Shown here one piece after another: positions 38,501-49,468 of a stretch of DNA of 64,000 nt. Below the pieces are notes generated by a model. The model had not been told where the DNA came from. It did not search any database and was given only the letters and a program-made list of their open reading frames with translations. The DNA lies in assembly GCF_017591425.1 (NCBI RefSeq), contig NW_024467101.1, forward strand, positions 13,342,918 to 13,406,917. The letters are read 5' to 3'. The number at the start of each line of letters is the position of its first letter. The first letter of the stretch is position 1. The stretch is from Ochotona curzoniae (lineage: Eukaryota; Chordata; Mammalia; Lagomorpha; Ochotonidae). The translations under genes were made by a program, and so were the position numbers.

Positions 38501-41500
38501 GGAGGCAGGCTGGGGGGCAGCTCGTTGAGAAGGTAGCGGGAGCTGTCGAGGGCTGGGCCAGGCTGGGGCAGCGCTGGCTGGAAGGGAGACATGGGGGCGG
38601 CAAGGGTGGCAGCTTGCATCCTGTGGCTTGTCCGGTGGTGTGAGAGTGGGAAGGCCAAGGTTCATCACCCTTCTGCCCCCTCTGCTTGCTCAGCTGCTCT
38701 CCCTGCTCCTCCTCATCTCTCCCCCCTTTTCTCCTTCCTAGGTGGTCTTCCCTCCCGGCTCTCCCATCCCCCTGAGAAGAATCACCTCTGCCCTGGCTCC
38801 TCCTCCTGTCCCTTTGCTCCAGCATCAGCAGGACGCCTCGGCCAGCAGCTCTTCTCCCCTGCCTGCTCCTTCCCCTTCAGGGCTTTCTTCTTGCACGCCC
38901 CCTTCTCCTGGGGTCCAGAGCGCAAGGGGAGAGCCTCGGGCTGATGTGCAGGGCCCCCACTCCCCTACTCCTGCCCCTGCCGGTGTGAGGTCCGTGGGCT
39001 GCCAGACCGATGAGGACCCGCTCTTCCCCCCGATGCAGGCAGGCCTCCCGGGGAGCTGACCTGTCTGTCACTTGTCCTAACATCTGGACCGTCCTCCCCA
39101 CTCAGTGCACCCACAGCCTGACAGGGTAGCCACAGTCCCTTCTCAGAACTTGACCCTGGTGTCTAGACCCTAGCCTCCCCTTTCCCACCGTCCCCCAGCA
39201 CCACCTCAGGCTCTGAGCCAAGAGGGTCCCAGAAAGGAAAGCAGAATCCTTGCTGACCCCAGACACCCCCCCTCCTGGGCCCCAGGCCCGTTGGCATGGG
39301 CTTTGCCTCCCTCTCTCTCTCTTCATCTCTTCCTGGGTCTCTCTGGATGATTTTGCTTTAGATCTTTCCTCCTGGTCTTGGTACTTACCAAGCGGGAGAA
39401 GTAATCTTCTTCCCCATCCTAAATTCCCCCGAGTGCAGCAGCACCACGACAGGGTTTTATTCTTTCACTAACTTTCTTCTCTTCATCTCTTCTTCCACCT
39501 AAGATCCATGGCCTGGAACAAAGAGCGGATGCAGAGCTGAGCTGGGCGGCCGGTTGGCCTCCACACAGCAGGCAGAGCAGTCCGGAAGGGCAAGACGAGG
39601 GAGGGGTCAGTGCCAGGGCTGGGTGCTGAGTTTTCTGCTTGGTGTGTTCCTCCTGGGTTGTGCCACCTGCTGCCATCTGGCCTTCTCTTGGACCATCGGG
39701 GGCTCTCCAGGCCCCTAGTGTCAGTGTCCTTGTTGCCGAGTTCGCGCATCTGCTACACAAGATGCCTAGCCCCAGAAGCCCTGACCTGTCTGTATTGCTG
39801 TCTCCACAGTTCATGGCCCAGGGAAAGACGGGGAGCAGCTCACCCCCTGGAGGGCCCCCAAAGCCTGGGAGCCAGCTGGACAGCATGTTGGGGAGCCTGC
39901 AGTCCGACCTGAACAAGCTGGGTGTTGCCACAGTTGCCAAAGGGGTCTGCGGGGCCTGCAAGAAACCCATCGCCGGGCAGGTGATGATGGGGGGAAAGGG
40001 TGGGGAGTGGGCAGTGGCTGGGGCCTCTTACCCCTCTGGGTGGGGTGCTCCATGGCAGACCATAGCACCAAGCCACCTTCCCACTTTGCCCTCAGGTCGT
40101 GACTGCCATGGGGAAGACGTGGCACCCTGAGCACTTTGTGTGCACGCACTGCCAGGAGGAGATTGGGTCCCGGAACTTCTTCGAGCGGGACGGACAGCCT
40201 TACTGTGAAAGAGACTATCACAACCTCTTCTCCCCACGCTGCTACTACTGCAACGGGCCTATCCTGGATGTGAGTGCCACAGCCTGGCAGTCAGGGCTGA
40301 GACGGCCCCACGCCCGCACCACATGACTGCTCTCTGAGAGTGCAGGGCGAAGCAGTCAGGTCCCACGCCCAAGCTCCACAGCCAGGGAGCAGGGGCTGGA
40401 AGTCCAAGGCCTGGTCGGCAGCCTCTGGCCCTGAGCACACAGCTGGGCTCAGGGTCTGGCCGGCTCCCCCTGCTACAGGGTGGTGGTAGAGCAGTGCCCA
40501 GCTGCTCTGAGCCTGTTTTCCTTCACTCGGAAAGCCGGAGTCACGGGGCATCTGCACTGAAGGAGAGGGAGTAGCTGGTACATTGCACCCTTCAGTGAAT
40601 CCGCACAGCAGGCTGAGACCCTGAACTTGCTGAGTGCTGGCTGAGAGCCAGGGAGGCATGGGAAGGACAGCCTTGGCTGAGAGTCCTGGCCCTGACCTCA
40701 CACTCTGCCTTTACAGAAAGTGGTGACGGCCCTTGACCGGACGTGGCACCCTGAGCATTTCTTCTGTGCCCAGTGCGGAGCTTTCTTTGGTCCTGAAGGT
40801 ACTGTCCGCTGGACTGGCCACCGCCTCCTGGGGGAGGGCTGGAGAGGCGGGCCCGGGAAGCCTGACCCTGCCCCCAACCACCTCTCCTCAGGGTTCCACG
40901 AGAAAGACGGCAAGGCCTACTGCCGGAAGGATTATTTTGACATGTTTGCACCCAAGTGTGGGGGCTGTGCCCGGGCCATCCTGGAGAACTACATCTCGGC
41001 CCTCAACACCCTGTGGCACCCCGAGTGCTTTGTGTGCCGGGTAAGGAGCCCCCAGCCCCCACCCGCCTCCGGAGGGGTGGGACGGGAGTGAGAAGGGTCA
41101 CCTTCAGTGCGCCCTCTGCGTCCAATGTGGAGGTCTTGTTTGCATCTGCTCAGGAAGCCACCAGGCAAGGCTAGGAGCTCCTGCGCAGGGCTTGTACGCC
41201 GCTGGGGCAATCCAGGAACCAGGCGTCGTGGGTTGAGGGCCTGGCACCAAGTGGGTGAGAATTCTTTCAGACAGTGCAGGTGTTGGGCAGTGGGAACCCA
41301 CAGATATGATCCGCGATCCAGCCAAGTGCTGTCTGGACCAGGTATGTGCGGGGCAGCACCAGTCACTGCAGGCCTTCTCAGAGCCTTTTAAGCCTAAACA
41401 CGCATGCAAGTCTCCACGTTCAATCTAGCATGCAGAACTAGGGACTCTGGGAGCACTGTCCCAGCCACCTGCGTTGGTGCCCTGGACTCAGCTCCCTGTG

Positions 41501-41939
41501 TGAGTCCAGGCTGTGGAGTTGAGCTGGGTGACCCAGGGCAGCCAGCTGCTGTTGGCACGAGGGAGGTGACGAGCAGGCCAGACAGCCGTAACTCCTCTGC
41601 CTGTTGTCCCAGCCCCGAGGGACAGCCCTGAGCGCCCCCCCCCCCGCCCCGTCTCTGCCTTCCGCCCGGCAGGAGTGCTTCACGCCGTTCATCAACGGCA
41701 GCTTCTTCGAGCATGACGGGCAGCCATACTGTGAGGTGCACTACCACGAGCGGCGTGGCTCCCTGTGCTCTGGCTGCCAGAAGCCCATCACGGGCCGCTG
41801 CATCACCGCCATGGCCAAGAAGTTCCACCCCGAGCACTTCGTCTGTGCCTTCTGCCTCAAGCAGCTCAACAAGGGCACCTTCAAGGAGCAGAACGACAAG
41901 CCCTACTGCCAGAACTGTTTCCTTAAGCTCTTTTGCTAG
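32346..41939 (+). CDS. PXN: Paxillin, coding exons 2-11 (gene-level entry)
   Basis: Paxillin is a cytoplasmic focal-adhesion scaffold. Its N-terminal LD motifs bind FAK, vinculin and parvin-type partners, and its four C-terminal LIM zinc domains target adhesions. Spliced coding segments are 32346-32572, 32871-32986, 33347-33483, 33583-33784, 34553-34688, 39810-39980, 40096-40269, 40717-40798, 40892-41040 and 41673-41939. All junctions are GT-AG and all phases agree. They sum to 1661 nt; with the 13 nt of exon 1 (MDDL plus one base, outside the window) this gives 557 residues, the length of human paxillin alpha. LD2 to LD5 and all LIM zinc ligands are intact. The tyrosine contexts [10 protein letters not shown] (Y31/Y33/Y40), PVYGSS (Y88) and HVYSF (Y118) are present. 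No frameshift is seen. The true start codon lies upstream of the window. Confidence 0.97.
32871..32986 (+). CDS. PXN: PXN exon 3 (Y88 and Y118 region)
   Basis: Reads [16 protein letters not shown] and continues to GEEEHVY plus a split serine codon. The Y118 codon TAC sits at 32982-32984, just before donor GTAAAG. The first residues (LPSPSPVYG) differ from human (PQSSSPVYG as I remember it); the rest is nearly identical. Confidence 0.95.
33347..33483 (+). CDS. PXN: PXN exon 4 (LD2)
   Basis: Completes the split serine codon, then reads [14 protein letters not shown] and the LD2 motif [18 protein letters not shown], which with LD4 is the FAK and vinculin binding motif in the family. It ends one base into an Asp codon before GTAGGA. 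The following intron is only 99 bp. Confidence 0.96.
33583..33784 (+). CDS. PXN: PXN exon 5 (LD3)
   Basis: Reads [18 protein letters not shown] through [19 protein letters not shown], the LD3 motif, and ends two bases into a Val codon before donor GTGAGT. The tyrosine in SSHYGIPE aligns with the human Y181 context. Confidence 0.96.
33881..33990. repeat. Degenerate GTATA/TAGTA low-complexity tract
   Basis: Irregular reiteration of AGTATAGTAGTATAGCAGT and variants in PXN intron 5. Confidence 0.85.
34050..34165 (-). mobile_element. Possible MIR
   Basis: GGTTTTCCCATGTGTAAAAT AGGATG matches the reversed MIR core (CCTCATCTGTAAAATGGG). Confidence 0.45.
34553..34688 (+). CDS. PXN: PXN exon 6 (LD4)
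   Basis: Completes the Val codon, then reads [16 protein letters not shown] and the LD4 motif [16 protein letters not shown]. It ends on a whole codon (AAG), so optional exons downstream can be added in phase. The donor GTGCCA is weak, which fits regulated splicing at this site. Confidence 0.95.
35634..35893 (-). mobile_element. CSINE, old subtype, with (GATT)n tail
   Basis: GATTGATTGATTGATTTG, then AAAAGCAGAGTGACAGAAGG to CACTGTGCCATAATGCC. The only SINE inside the PXN exon block. Confidence 0.75.
36401..37270 (+). CDS. PXN: PXN optional long exon (290 codons)
   Basis: An open frame of 290 codons follows a strong pyrimidine tract and CTGCAG acceptor and is in phase with exon 6. It starts [10 protein letters not shown], is rich in Pro, Ser and Gly, and ends ERISTSSQ. 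I see no known domain. I recall a large insert at this point in long mammalian paxillin isoforms. The right end is inferred from phase with the next optional exon and would use a GC donor (CAG then GCAGGC). Without splicing, the frame reaches a stop at 37295-37297. A length of 870 nt without a stop supports coding use. Confidence 0.7.
37555..37735 (-). mobile_element. MIR
   Basis: CGACCTTGGGCAACACCC, CAGTCTTTCCATCTTTAAAG and AGATTAAATGAGATAC in reversed-MIR order. Confidence 0.65.
37960..38065 (+). mobile_element. Possible MIR fragment
   Basis: CTGTTACCCCATTTTAAGGA TG, then GAAGCTGAGGCCCC. Confidence 0.45.
38257..38532 (+). CDS. PXN: PXN optional exon (92 codons, LD-like motif)
   Basis: Acceptor CCCCCCAG, donor GTAGCG, 276 nt, whole-codon ends. 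It reads [16 protein letters not shown], then a basic segment [16 protein letters not shown], an LD-like helix [15 protein letters not shown] and [15 protein letters not shown], ending GGQLVEK. I recall closely similar text in long human paxillin isoforms, so a real optional exon is more likely than chance. Residues 38-45 of the exon (QERLIAEL) align with LD3 VESLLDEL. Confidence 0.75.
38742..39038 (+). CDS. PXN: PXN optional exon (99 codons, Pro/Ser-rich)
   Basis: Follows CTTCCTAG and reads [16 protein letters not shown], then a low-complexity Pro/Ser/Ala stretch, ending [17 protein letters not shown]. It is in phase with the exons on both sides. The inferred donor is GC (CAG then GCAGGC); if it is not spliced, the frame ends at the stop 39057-39059. 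The segment up to PMQ agrees with my memory of the human long isoform, which places the boundary after CAG. Confidence 0.7.
39504..39605 (+). CDS. PXN: PXN optional exon, paxillin-beta insert
   Basis: Exactly 34 in-phase codons between acceptor CCACCTAAG and donor GTCAGT, reading [18 protein letters not shown] and ending SPEGQDEGG. Human paxillin beta differs from alpha by a 34-residue insert at this point with the same IxGLEQRAD...WAAGWP pattern. Inclusion is known to be isoform-specific in human; use in this species is inferred. Confidence 0.85.
39810..39980 (+). CDS. PXN: PXN exon 7 (LD5 and start of LIM1)
   Basis: Reads [15 protein letters not shown], the LD5 motif [18 protein letters not shown] and the first zinc pair of LIM1 ([11 protein letters not shown]). 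57 whole codons between CTCCACAG and GTGATG. The joint with exon 6 or with the beta exon keeps phase 0. Confidence 0.96.
40096..40269 (+). CDS. PXN: PXN exon 8 (LIM1 to LIM2)
   Basis: Reads [16 protein letters not shown]...CHCQEEIG and [15 protein letters not shown], completing LIM1, then the LIM2 opening [10 protein letters not shown]. His and Cys zinc ligands are all present. 58 codons; donor GTGAGT. Confidence 0.97.
40717..40798 (+). CDS. PXN: PXN exon 9 (LIM2)
   Basis: Reads [20 protein letters not shown] and ends FGPE plus one base. The following intron is only 93 bp and GC-rich. LIM2 and LIM3 form the main focal-adhesion targeting region in the family. Confidence 0.96.
40892..41040 (+). 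CDS. PXN: PXN exon 10 (LIM2 to LIM3)
   Basis: Completes a Gly codon and reads [18 protein letters not shown], then the LIM3 opening [17 protein letters not shown] and WHPECFVCR. Donor GTAAGG. Confidence 0.96.
41673..41939 (+). CDS. PXN: PXN exon 11, terminal coding exon (LIM3-LIM4)
   Basis: Reads [18 protein letters not shown] through the LIM4 zinc pairs ([24 protein letters not shown]) and ends CFLKLFC with TAG at 41937-41939, the usual paxillin C-terminus. The upstream pyrimidine tract includes an 11-C run (41635-41645), which may vary in length. Confidence 0.97.
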   Translation, partial: ECFTPFINGSFFEHDGQPYCEVHYHERRGSLCSGCQKPITGRCITAMAKKFHPEHFVCAFCLKQLNKGTFKEQNDKPYCQNCFLKLFC

Positions 41940-43505
41940 GGCGCGTCTGCTGGCGTCTGCCCCAGCCCAGCCTCCCGAACTACTACTGGGACCCGGAGAC
42001 CTGGCCCGGGGGTGAAGGGGCGTGTGTATACATGGCTGAAACTGGAACACTCATCCTCAGCTGGGGCAGGACGGGAGAGCCACCAGGGCGCCCACCTCCT
42101 GGTTCTTGCTCCACTAGAACCTCTGGGCCTCCTGCCTCTTCCTGTGGAGCTCCCCACTCGTCATCCCTCCCAGAGGGGTGGGGTTGGGGGCCCTGTCCAC
42201 ACCCTGCACCGTCCCCATGGACTGGCCCAGCCAGACCAGGGCCCCACACTGGAGCCATCTCTTTCTTGTATTTCGGCAGTGGAGTTGGGGGTCAGGCAGT
42301 GCCCTCTCTGTCCATGTCTGCCCCCCCCCCCCACACCCTCCAGCCTGGTGACCTTGCTGAGAGCAGTGGAGGGCTGCCAGGCTTCCCGCAGACAACGCCA
42401 GCATCCATCCATCCGTCCATCCTGGGGCGGGGGCGGGGGACGTGCCTGGGAGGCCGTGGCAGGCTCTGTGTGTTCTTGCTGCCTTGCCAGTGCCCCAGGC
42501 AGGGACGACTGCCCCCGCCTCCCTGTGCCCTTTTGTAAATGCTCTGGTCCTACTGAGAGAGGCCTCTCCAGCAATAACGTTTTGTAGTCCCTGTCCCTGT
42601 CCCCAGGACGACACCGGCCCGACATTGCACCTGCCGACTTTGAGAGATTTCTACACTGAGATTTGAATTCCTAGTCGCCTGGGTTGCTTTTACTTTATAC
42701 GATGTGATTTTGAAGAGATTTTAAAGATGTTCCCTTTTGTACTCTCCCTCTCGTCCACTCCTGCCGGGGCTCTGGACCGGAGTTTGCTTTGTACTGAGGG
42801 CTTGGGGGTGGGGGAGCAATTTGTATTTTTATTTTTTCTTAGCACAAGCAGGTGAACTTGGGCACAGCCCCATGATTGTCCTTCCTGGAACCTCGCAGCT
42901 CACCAGGACTGTTTGATATCAAACTGCTGTATTTTGAACCCTTTTTCCTTAACTGGCCAGGCCAGCAAGCTCCAGGTTGACACGGGCCTCAGGTGCCTGG
43001 CCCGTCTGCACCTGGAGTTCTGGGTCTCACTGTCCTTTCCACCACGAGGAGACGCCCGCGTGGCCATCCTCGACCTCCTCCCCGCTGCCCTGGGGCTGGG
43101 GGAGCTGGCATTGGATCCTGACCTTGAAGACCACAGTGTCTCTCAGCTCTGGACTCCCGATTGGACAGACCCCAGAGGGTCTAAAGTGAGGATGACACAG
43201 TCTGTTTCCCTGGTCTCCAGCAAGGGCTGAGGGCACTGGCGTCTCTGACGATGGTCTCCTGTGTGGCCAAGGTCCCCGCAGAGGTCTGCTGTCTCCATTT
43301 GCACCCACCGGCCTTACTGCTCTGTTTACAGTGACCTTCCAGGACCCTTCCCCAAGGGAGGGCCTGGGGATTTTGGGGTCCCCCTTCTGAGTCCATGGTT
43401 ATTTGATGAGTTGACTTTGATCTTTTTATCCTGTGTAAACTTGTAGCCTGGCTTTTCTCATTTCCATTCTCGTGATGTATGCCAATAAAGTTTGCCATTA
43501 TTTTC
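41940..43505 (+). other. PXN: PXN 3' UTR
   Basis: About 1.57 kb of non-coding sequence from the PXN stop to the likely cleavage site some 15-20 bases after the poly(A) signal. It contains a run of 12 C at 42321-42332 and no SINE. The open frames here are not conserved-looking and are not called. Confidence 0.8.
43484..43489 (+). terminator. PXN: PXN poly(A) signal AATAAA
   Basis: Canonical AATAAA, followed within about 25 bases by a GT-rich stretch (CACCTGTGTTAGGG), as expected of a cleavage and polyadenylation site. It is the only AATAAA I noticed downstream of the PXN stop and before the SINE at 44160. Confidence 0.85.
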
Positions 43506-44159
43506 ACCTGTGTTAGGGCCATTTCTTGGGGTTCCAGGAGAGACCAAAGCTCCTGCAGACAGGCTCAAGGACCACTAGGCTGGGAGAAAATCATCAACGT
43601 AGCCTTGCTTGTGGCTGAAAGCCCGAGGCATGGGGCATGGTCATAGGTCTTTGTGTCTTTTCTTGAGAAGATGACGGGGAAGAGGGGCAGTCCTTGGCTC
43701 CCTGAGAATGTCTGCCTGGGTCTGGGGGTCACCTTCCACCCACTCATTAACAGCTGGTTGTGGTTCCAGACCTCGTCTTGCCTGATTCCCAGTGTGCAGC
43801 TGGACTCCACAGCTTTTTAGTGCAGCCCCTTCTGGGTGGGTGTCGCTGCCTCCTGCCGGTGCTGTGGGTGCATGCATTGCCTTGGCACTTGGTGACTACA
43901 AGGCCCACGTGGAGCTTTCTTCCAGGGTCTGTGACTTCTCTATTTTCCCGTTTTCTCTGTTATCTGAGAGTTCCCTCTAGAACCTGCAGGTGGAAGGGAA
44001 GTCTGAACTCTGGGCATTTTACAGTGAGCTTAGAAATGAGAAGACCCTTAATCCCCACCCAAAGACAGTGACTTGGCTGAGTCTGTGTTGGATTCATTTT
44101 GCTCATAGAAATGGCCGTGGTACCCTTTGTAAATGTACTTCTGCACTCCACTGTGTTTT

Positions 44160-44491
44160 TTTTTTTTAAAGATTTATTTTTATTATTTTTTTCATTGGAA
44201 AGGCGGATATACAGAGAGGAGAGACAGAGAGGAAGATCTTCCGTCCAATGATTCACTCCCCAAGTGAGCGCAACAGGCCGATACTATGCCGATCCGAAGC
44301 CAGGAGCCTCTTCCGGGTCTCCCACGCGGGTGCAGGGTCCCAAAGCTTTGGGCCGTCCTCGACTGCTTTCCCAGGCCACAGGCAGGGAGCTGGAAGGGAA
44401 GTGGGGCTGCCGGGATTAGAACCAGCGCCCATATGGGATCCCGGGCGTGCAAGGCGAGGACCTTTAACCACTTGCGCCACCGCGCCGGGCC
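44160..44491 (-). mobile_element. Young full-length CSINE with 16-bp target-site duplication
   Basis: CACTCCACTGTGTTTT precedes (44144-44159) and follows (44492-44507) a near-consensus copy ending GCGCCACCGCGCCGGGCC. About 2.2 kb upstream of RPLP0. Confidence 0.95.
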
Positions 44492-44957
44492 CACTCCACT
44501 GTGTTTTGAGAGTGTTTTCTCGTGTCCACAAATACAGAGCTGAATCATTGTCTAAGCACGTTATGGTATAAACTTGGTTACACTGATGTTATAATCATTA
44601 CATATCATCAAAGCCAGGCTGTCCTTGTCCATGAGCCGTGTATCTGTATGCTTGGAAAAGGATGTGTAGAAGGCAGCAGACTTAAAGGTTTGGAAGGGAA
44701 CCCATGACGTTGTGAAGTCAGGCCATGTTGAATTTGTTTCTGGATTTCATTTCTGAAGCCAATACATACTGGCTAAAACTTGGTCAAATTATTTAGCAGC
44801 CTCTCTTTTTTTTTTCACGGATAAAGCCAAAATACCGATACTGTAGCTCCTTAGAGAAGTGTTGTTAAAATTAGCATCAGGTATGTGCACATGGTATTTC
44901 CTATAATGCTGAGGGTGCAGTAATTCATTGTTAGAAGGAAAGACTTACAGTGAGGGC

Positions 44958-45279
44958 TCGGCGGGGCGCAATAGCCTAGTGGCTAAAGTCCTTGCCTTGC
45001 ATGCACCAGGATCTCATACGGGCACCAGTTCATATCCCTGCAGTCCCATTTCCCATCCACTTCCCTGCTTGTGGCCTGGGAAAGCAGTCGAGGACGGCCC
45101 AAAGCCTTGGGACCCTGCACCCACATGGGAGACCTGGAGAGGGCGCCAGGTTCCTGGCATCAGATCGGCGCAGCTCCAGCCCTTGCGGCCACTTGGGAAA
45201 TGAATCAACGATGGAAGATCTTCCTCTCTTGTCTTTCCTCCTCTATGTATATCTGACTTTCCAATAAAAATAAGTCTTA
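44958..45279 (+). mobile_element. CSINE, full length
   Basis: GCTCGGCGGGGCGCAATAGC to CTTTCCAATAAAAATAAGTC. It abuts an opposite-strand copy tail to tail. Confidence 0.9.
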
Positions 45280-45575
45280 AGGTTTTATTTGAAAAGCAGG
45301 AAGAGTAACAGGGAGGCTGGTTTAGGCTGAAGCCAGGAGCTGGGAACTCAGTGAACCACACAAGGGTGTCAGGGCGCCGAGTACTTGAGCCCCCAGTCGC
45401 CGCCTCTGATCTGTGGACTATATGGCCATGTCTGGGGCCAGGTCGGGCTGAAGCCAGGATCCAGTTAGGGGTCCAAGCACATGGGTGCTGCATGGGAAGC
45501 AGGGCAGCTGGGACTTGAACTTGCACTGTAGTATGGGGGTGCCAGCACTGCACGTGGCAACTGCACCACATAGTT
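45280..45575 (-). mobile_element. Old CSINE
   Basis: GTTTTATTTGAAAAGCAGG to CACGTGGCAACTGCACCAC; GCTGAAGCCAGGA occurs twice, so part of it may be duplicated. Confidence 0.6.
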
Positions 45576-45794
45576 TGGGAATACTTTTCTGCTCACCATG
45601 ACTTCAAAAGAAGGATTGATGAATATCCCCAGAGAGGCACTGTTAACACTCAGGTCAAGACTGTTAGACCTTCCAATCTTAGACTAGCTTTGTTAGGGGA
45701 CAGTTGTAGAGAAATTCAACTTAGGGCCCAGGCAGACAGGCTCATGTTTCTCACACAGGGCCCAGATAAGTTTATCAGAAATTTTTAACCGTCA

Positions 45795-45885
45795 AGAATG
45801 TGGGCAATGGTGTTATCCCATTTTACAGATAAAGGGTGGACGGAGGGTCAGCAAGTGAGTGGCAGGTCAAGGTTCTAATCCTGCA
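45795..45885 (+). mobile_element. MIR fragment
   Basis: TTATCCCATTTTACAGATAA, GTCAGCAAGTGAGTGGCAG, GGTTCTAATCCTGC. Confidence 0.55.
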
Positions 45886-46586
45886 ATCCCTCAACAAATA
45901 CTTGTTCTATGTCTCCTATGAGTCAGGCACAGATATACATTTCTATATGGTGGAACTTGAGTTTCTGTAGGGAGAGACAGACAAGAACAATGCAATAAAA
46001 TTACACAGTGTGTTTGAAGCTCTAAGTGCTACCACAAAAACAAAGCAAGAGTTAAGGGGTGTGGGGGAAAAGAGTGTTGCAATTTGTGATTCCAGAATGG
46101 GAACGCGAGTGGGGTTCCGTGGGCAGATGGTATTTCAGCTAAGACTTGATGGAAATGGGTTTATTCGTGTGCATATTGGCCAGGGAGGGCCCTGCCAGGA
46201 AGACACAGCAGCAAAAGTCCTGGGAAACCGACTGGGAACACCATCTGGCTGGAGGATGGGACGTGAGGCTGGGTCATGGAGGTGGGGAGCAGATGAGGCA
46301 CTCTGTTTCCATTGTTTTCGTTCACTCTGGACAGGTCAGGAAATGCTCTGATTTCAGTTTTCCAGGCTCGGCAAAGCCGCGGGAGACAACAGGCCACGTT
46401 GTCGTCCAGGCATGCGCGGTTGCCTCTCGGCTGCACGTCACACACTAACTCCCTCCCACGCAGTCAGCTCCAGCCCGAAAGGTGGCAGCATCGCCCAGAA
46501 GACACCTCCACACTCACACCAGTGCCTTCTTTCACTGCCCGGCTCCAAGGCGGCTTCCTGTTGCTTCGGAGTGGCAGCAGTATCGA

Positions 46587-46685
46587 CCAATAGCTATTCA
46601 GATTTGCCGGACGGACGATGGCGCCGGCCAATAGGCAGGGGGAACGTCCGCGGCTTCTGATTGGGCTCTTTGATCGCATATAAAA
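46587..46685 (+). promoter_or_regulatory. RPLP0: RPLP0 core promoter: CCAAT boxes and TATA box
   Basis: Two forward CCAAT boxes (46587-46591 and 46628-46632), one inverted box ATTGG (46660-46664) and TATAAAA at 46679-46685 precede the start site by about 30 bases. CCAAT arrays of this kind bind NF-Y. The sequence ACGATGGCG (from about 46615) resembles a YY1 site, common in ribosomal protein promoters. The segment lies in a GC-rich island of about 46.56-47.06 kb. Confidence 0.8.
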
Positions 46686-46707
46686 GGCCCATGCGGGCTT
46701 GCGGGCC

Positions 46708-46735
46708 CTTCTCTTGCCAGGCGTCCTCGTGCGAG
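46708..46735 (+). other. RPLP0: RPLP0 non-coding exon 1 with 5'TOP start
   Basis: The pyrimidine-rich start CCCTTCTCTTGCC (from about 46706) is a terminal oligopyrimidine element, the mark of mTOR-controlled translation of ribosomal protein mRNAs. The exon continues AGGCGTCCTCGTGCGAG to donor GTGCGT. It matches my memory of the human RPLP0 leader (CTTCTCTCGCCAGGCGTCC). The exact start base is inferred. Confidence 0.8.
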
Positions 46736-47010
46736 GTGCGTGTGTGCCCTTGGCGCCGGGGTGGGACGGCAGAGGCAGCGCGAGGGTCTTGGGGAGGTTC
46801 TTGAGGGGTGGGCAGCGGGGATCGCAGGCTCTCCCCGGGGCCTGGGCGGCGGCGGCGGCTCCAGGCCTGCAGGCCGTGCTGGCGGGCGCGCGGGCCCGGT
46901 CCGCCTGGGCCTCGGACGGCGCTGCGCAGCCCCGCAGCCTGAGCCGCGCTCTTTCCCTTCAGGAACATCGTCTTTAAACCCCACGTGGCAATCCCTGACG
47001 CACCGTCGTG

Positions 47011-49420
<2,410 letters not shown>

Positions 49421-49462
49421 GCCAAAAAGCAACCAGCTCAGCCAGCTTTATCTACGAAACGA

Positions 49463-49468
49463 AATAAA
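49463..49468 (+). terminator. RPLP0: RPLP0 poly(A) signal AATAAA
   Basis: AATAAA lies 43 bases after the stop, followed by a GT-rich stretch (TCTGGTGTTGGTGG) from about 49485. The very short 3' UTR is typical of ribosomal protein genes. Confidence 0.9.

Larger units (their letters stand above)
34689..39809 (+). other. PXN: PXN intron between LD4 and LD5 exons
   Basis: The 5.1-kb intron holds the four optional exons, one SINE (35634-35893) and MIR remnants near 37.6 and 38.0 kb. 34,689-35,633 and 35,894-36,400 show nothing I recognise. It is by far the largest PXN intron inside the window; the others within 32.5-41.7 kb are 93-768 bp. Confidence 0.8.
43506..46586. other. PXN-RPLP0 intergenic spacer
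   Basis: About 3.1 kb between tandem genes. It holds SINEs at 44160-44491, 44958-45279 and 45280-45575 and a MIR remnant near 45.8 kb. The stretches 43,510-44,143, 44,508-44,957 and 45,886-46,560 look unique and non-coding; the last leads into the RPLP0 promoter. Confidence 0.75.
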
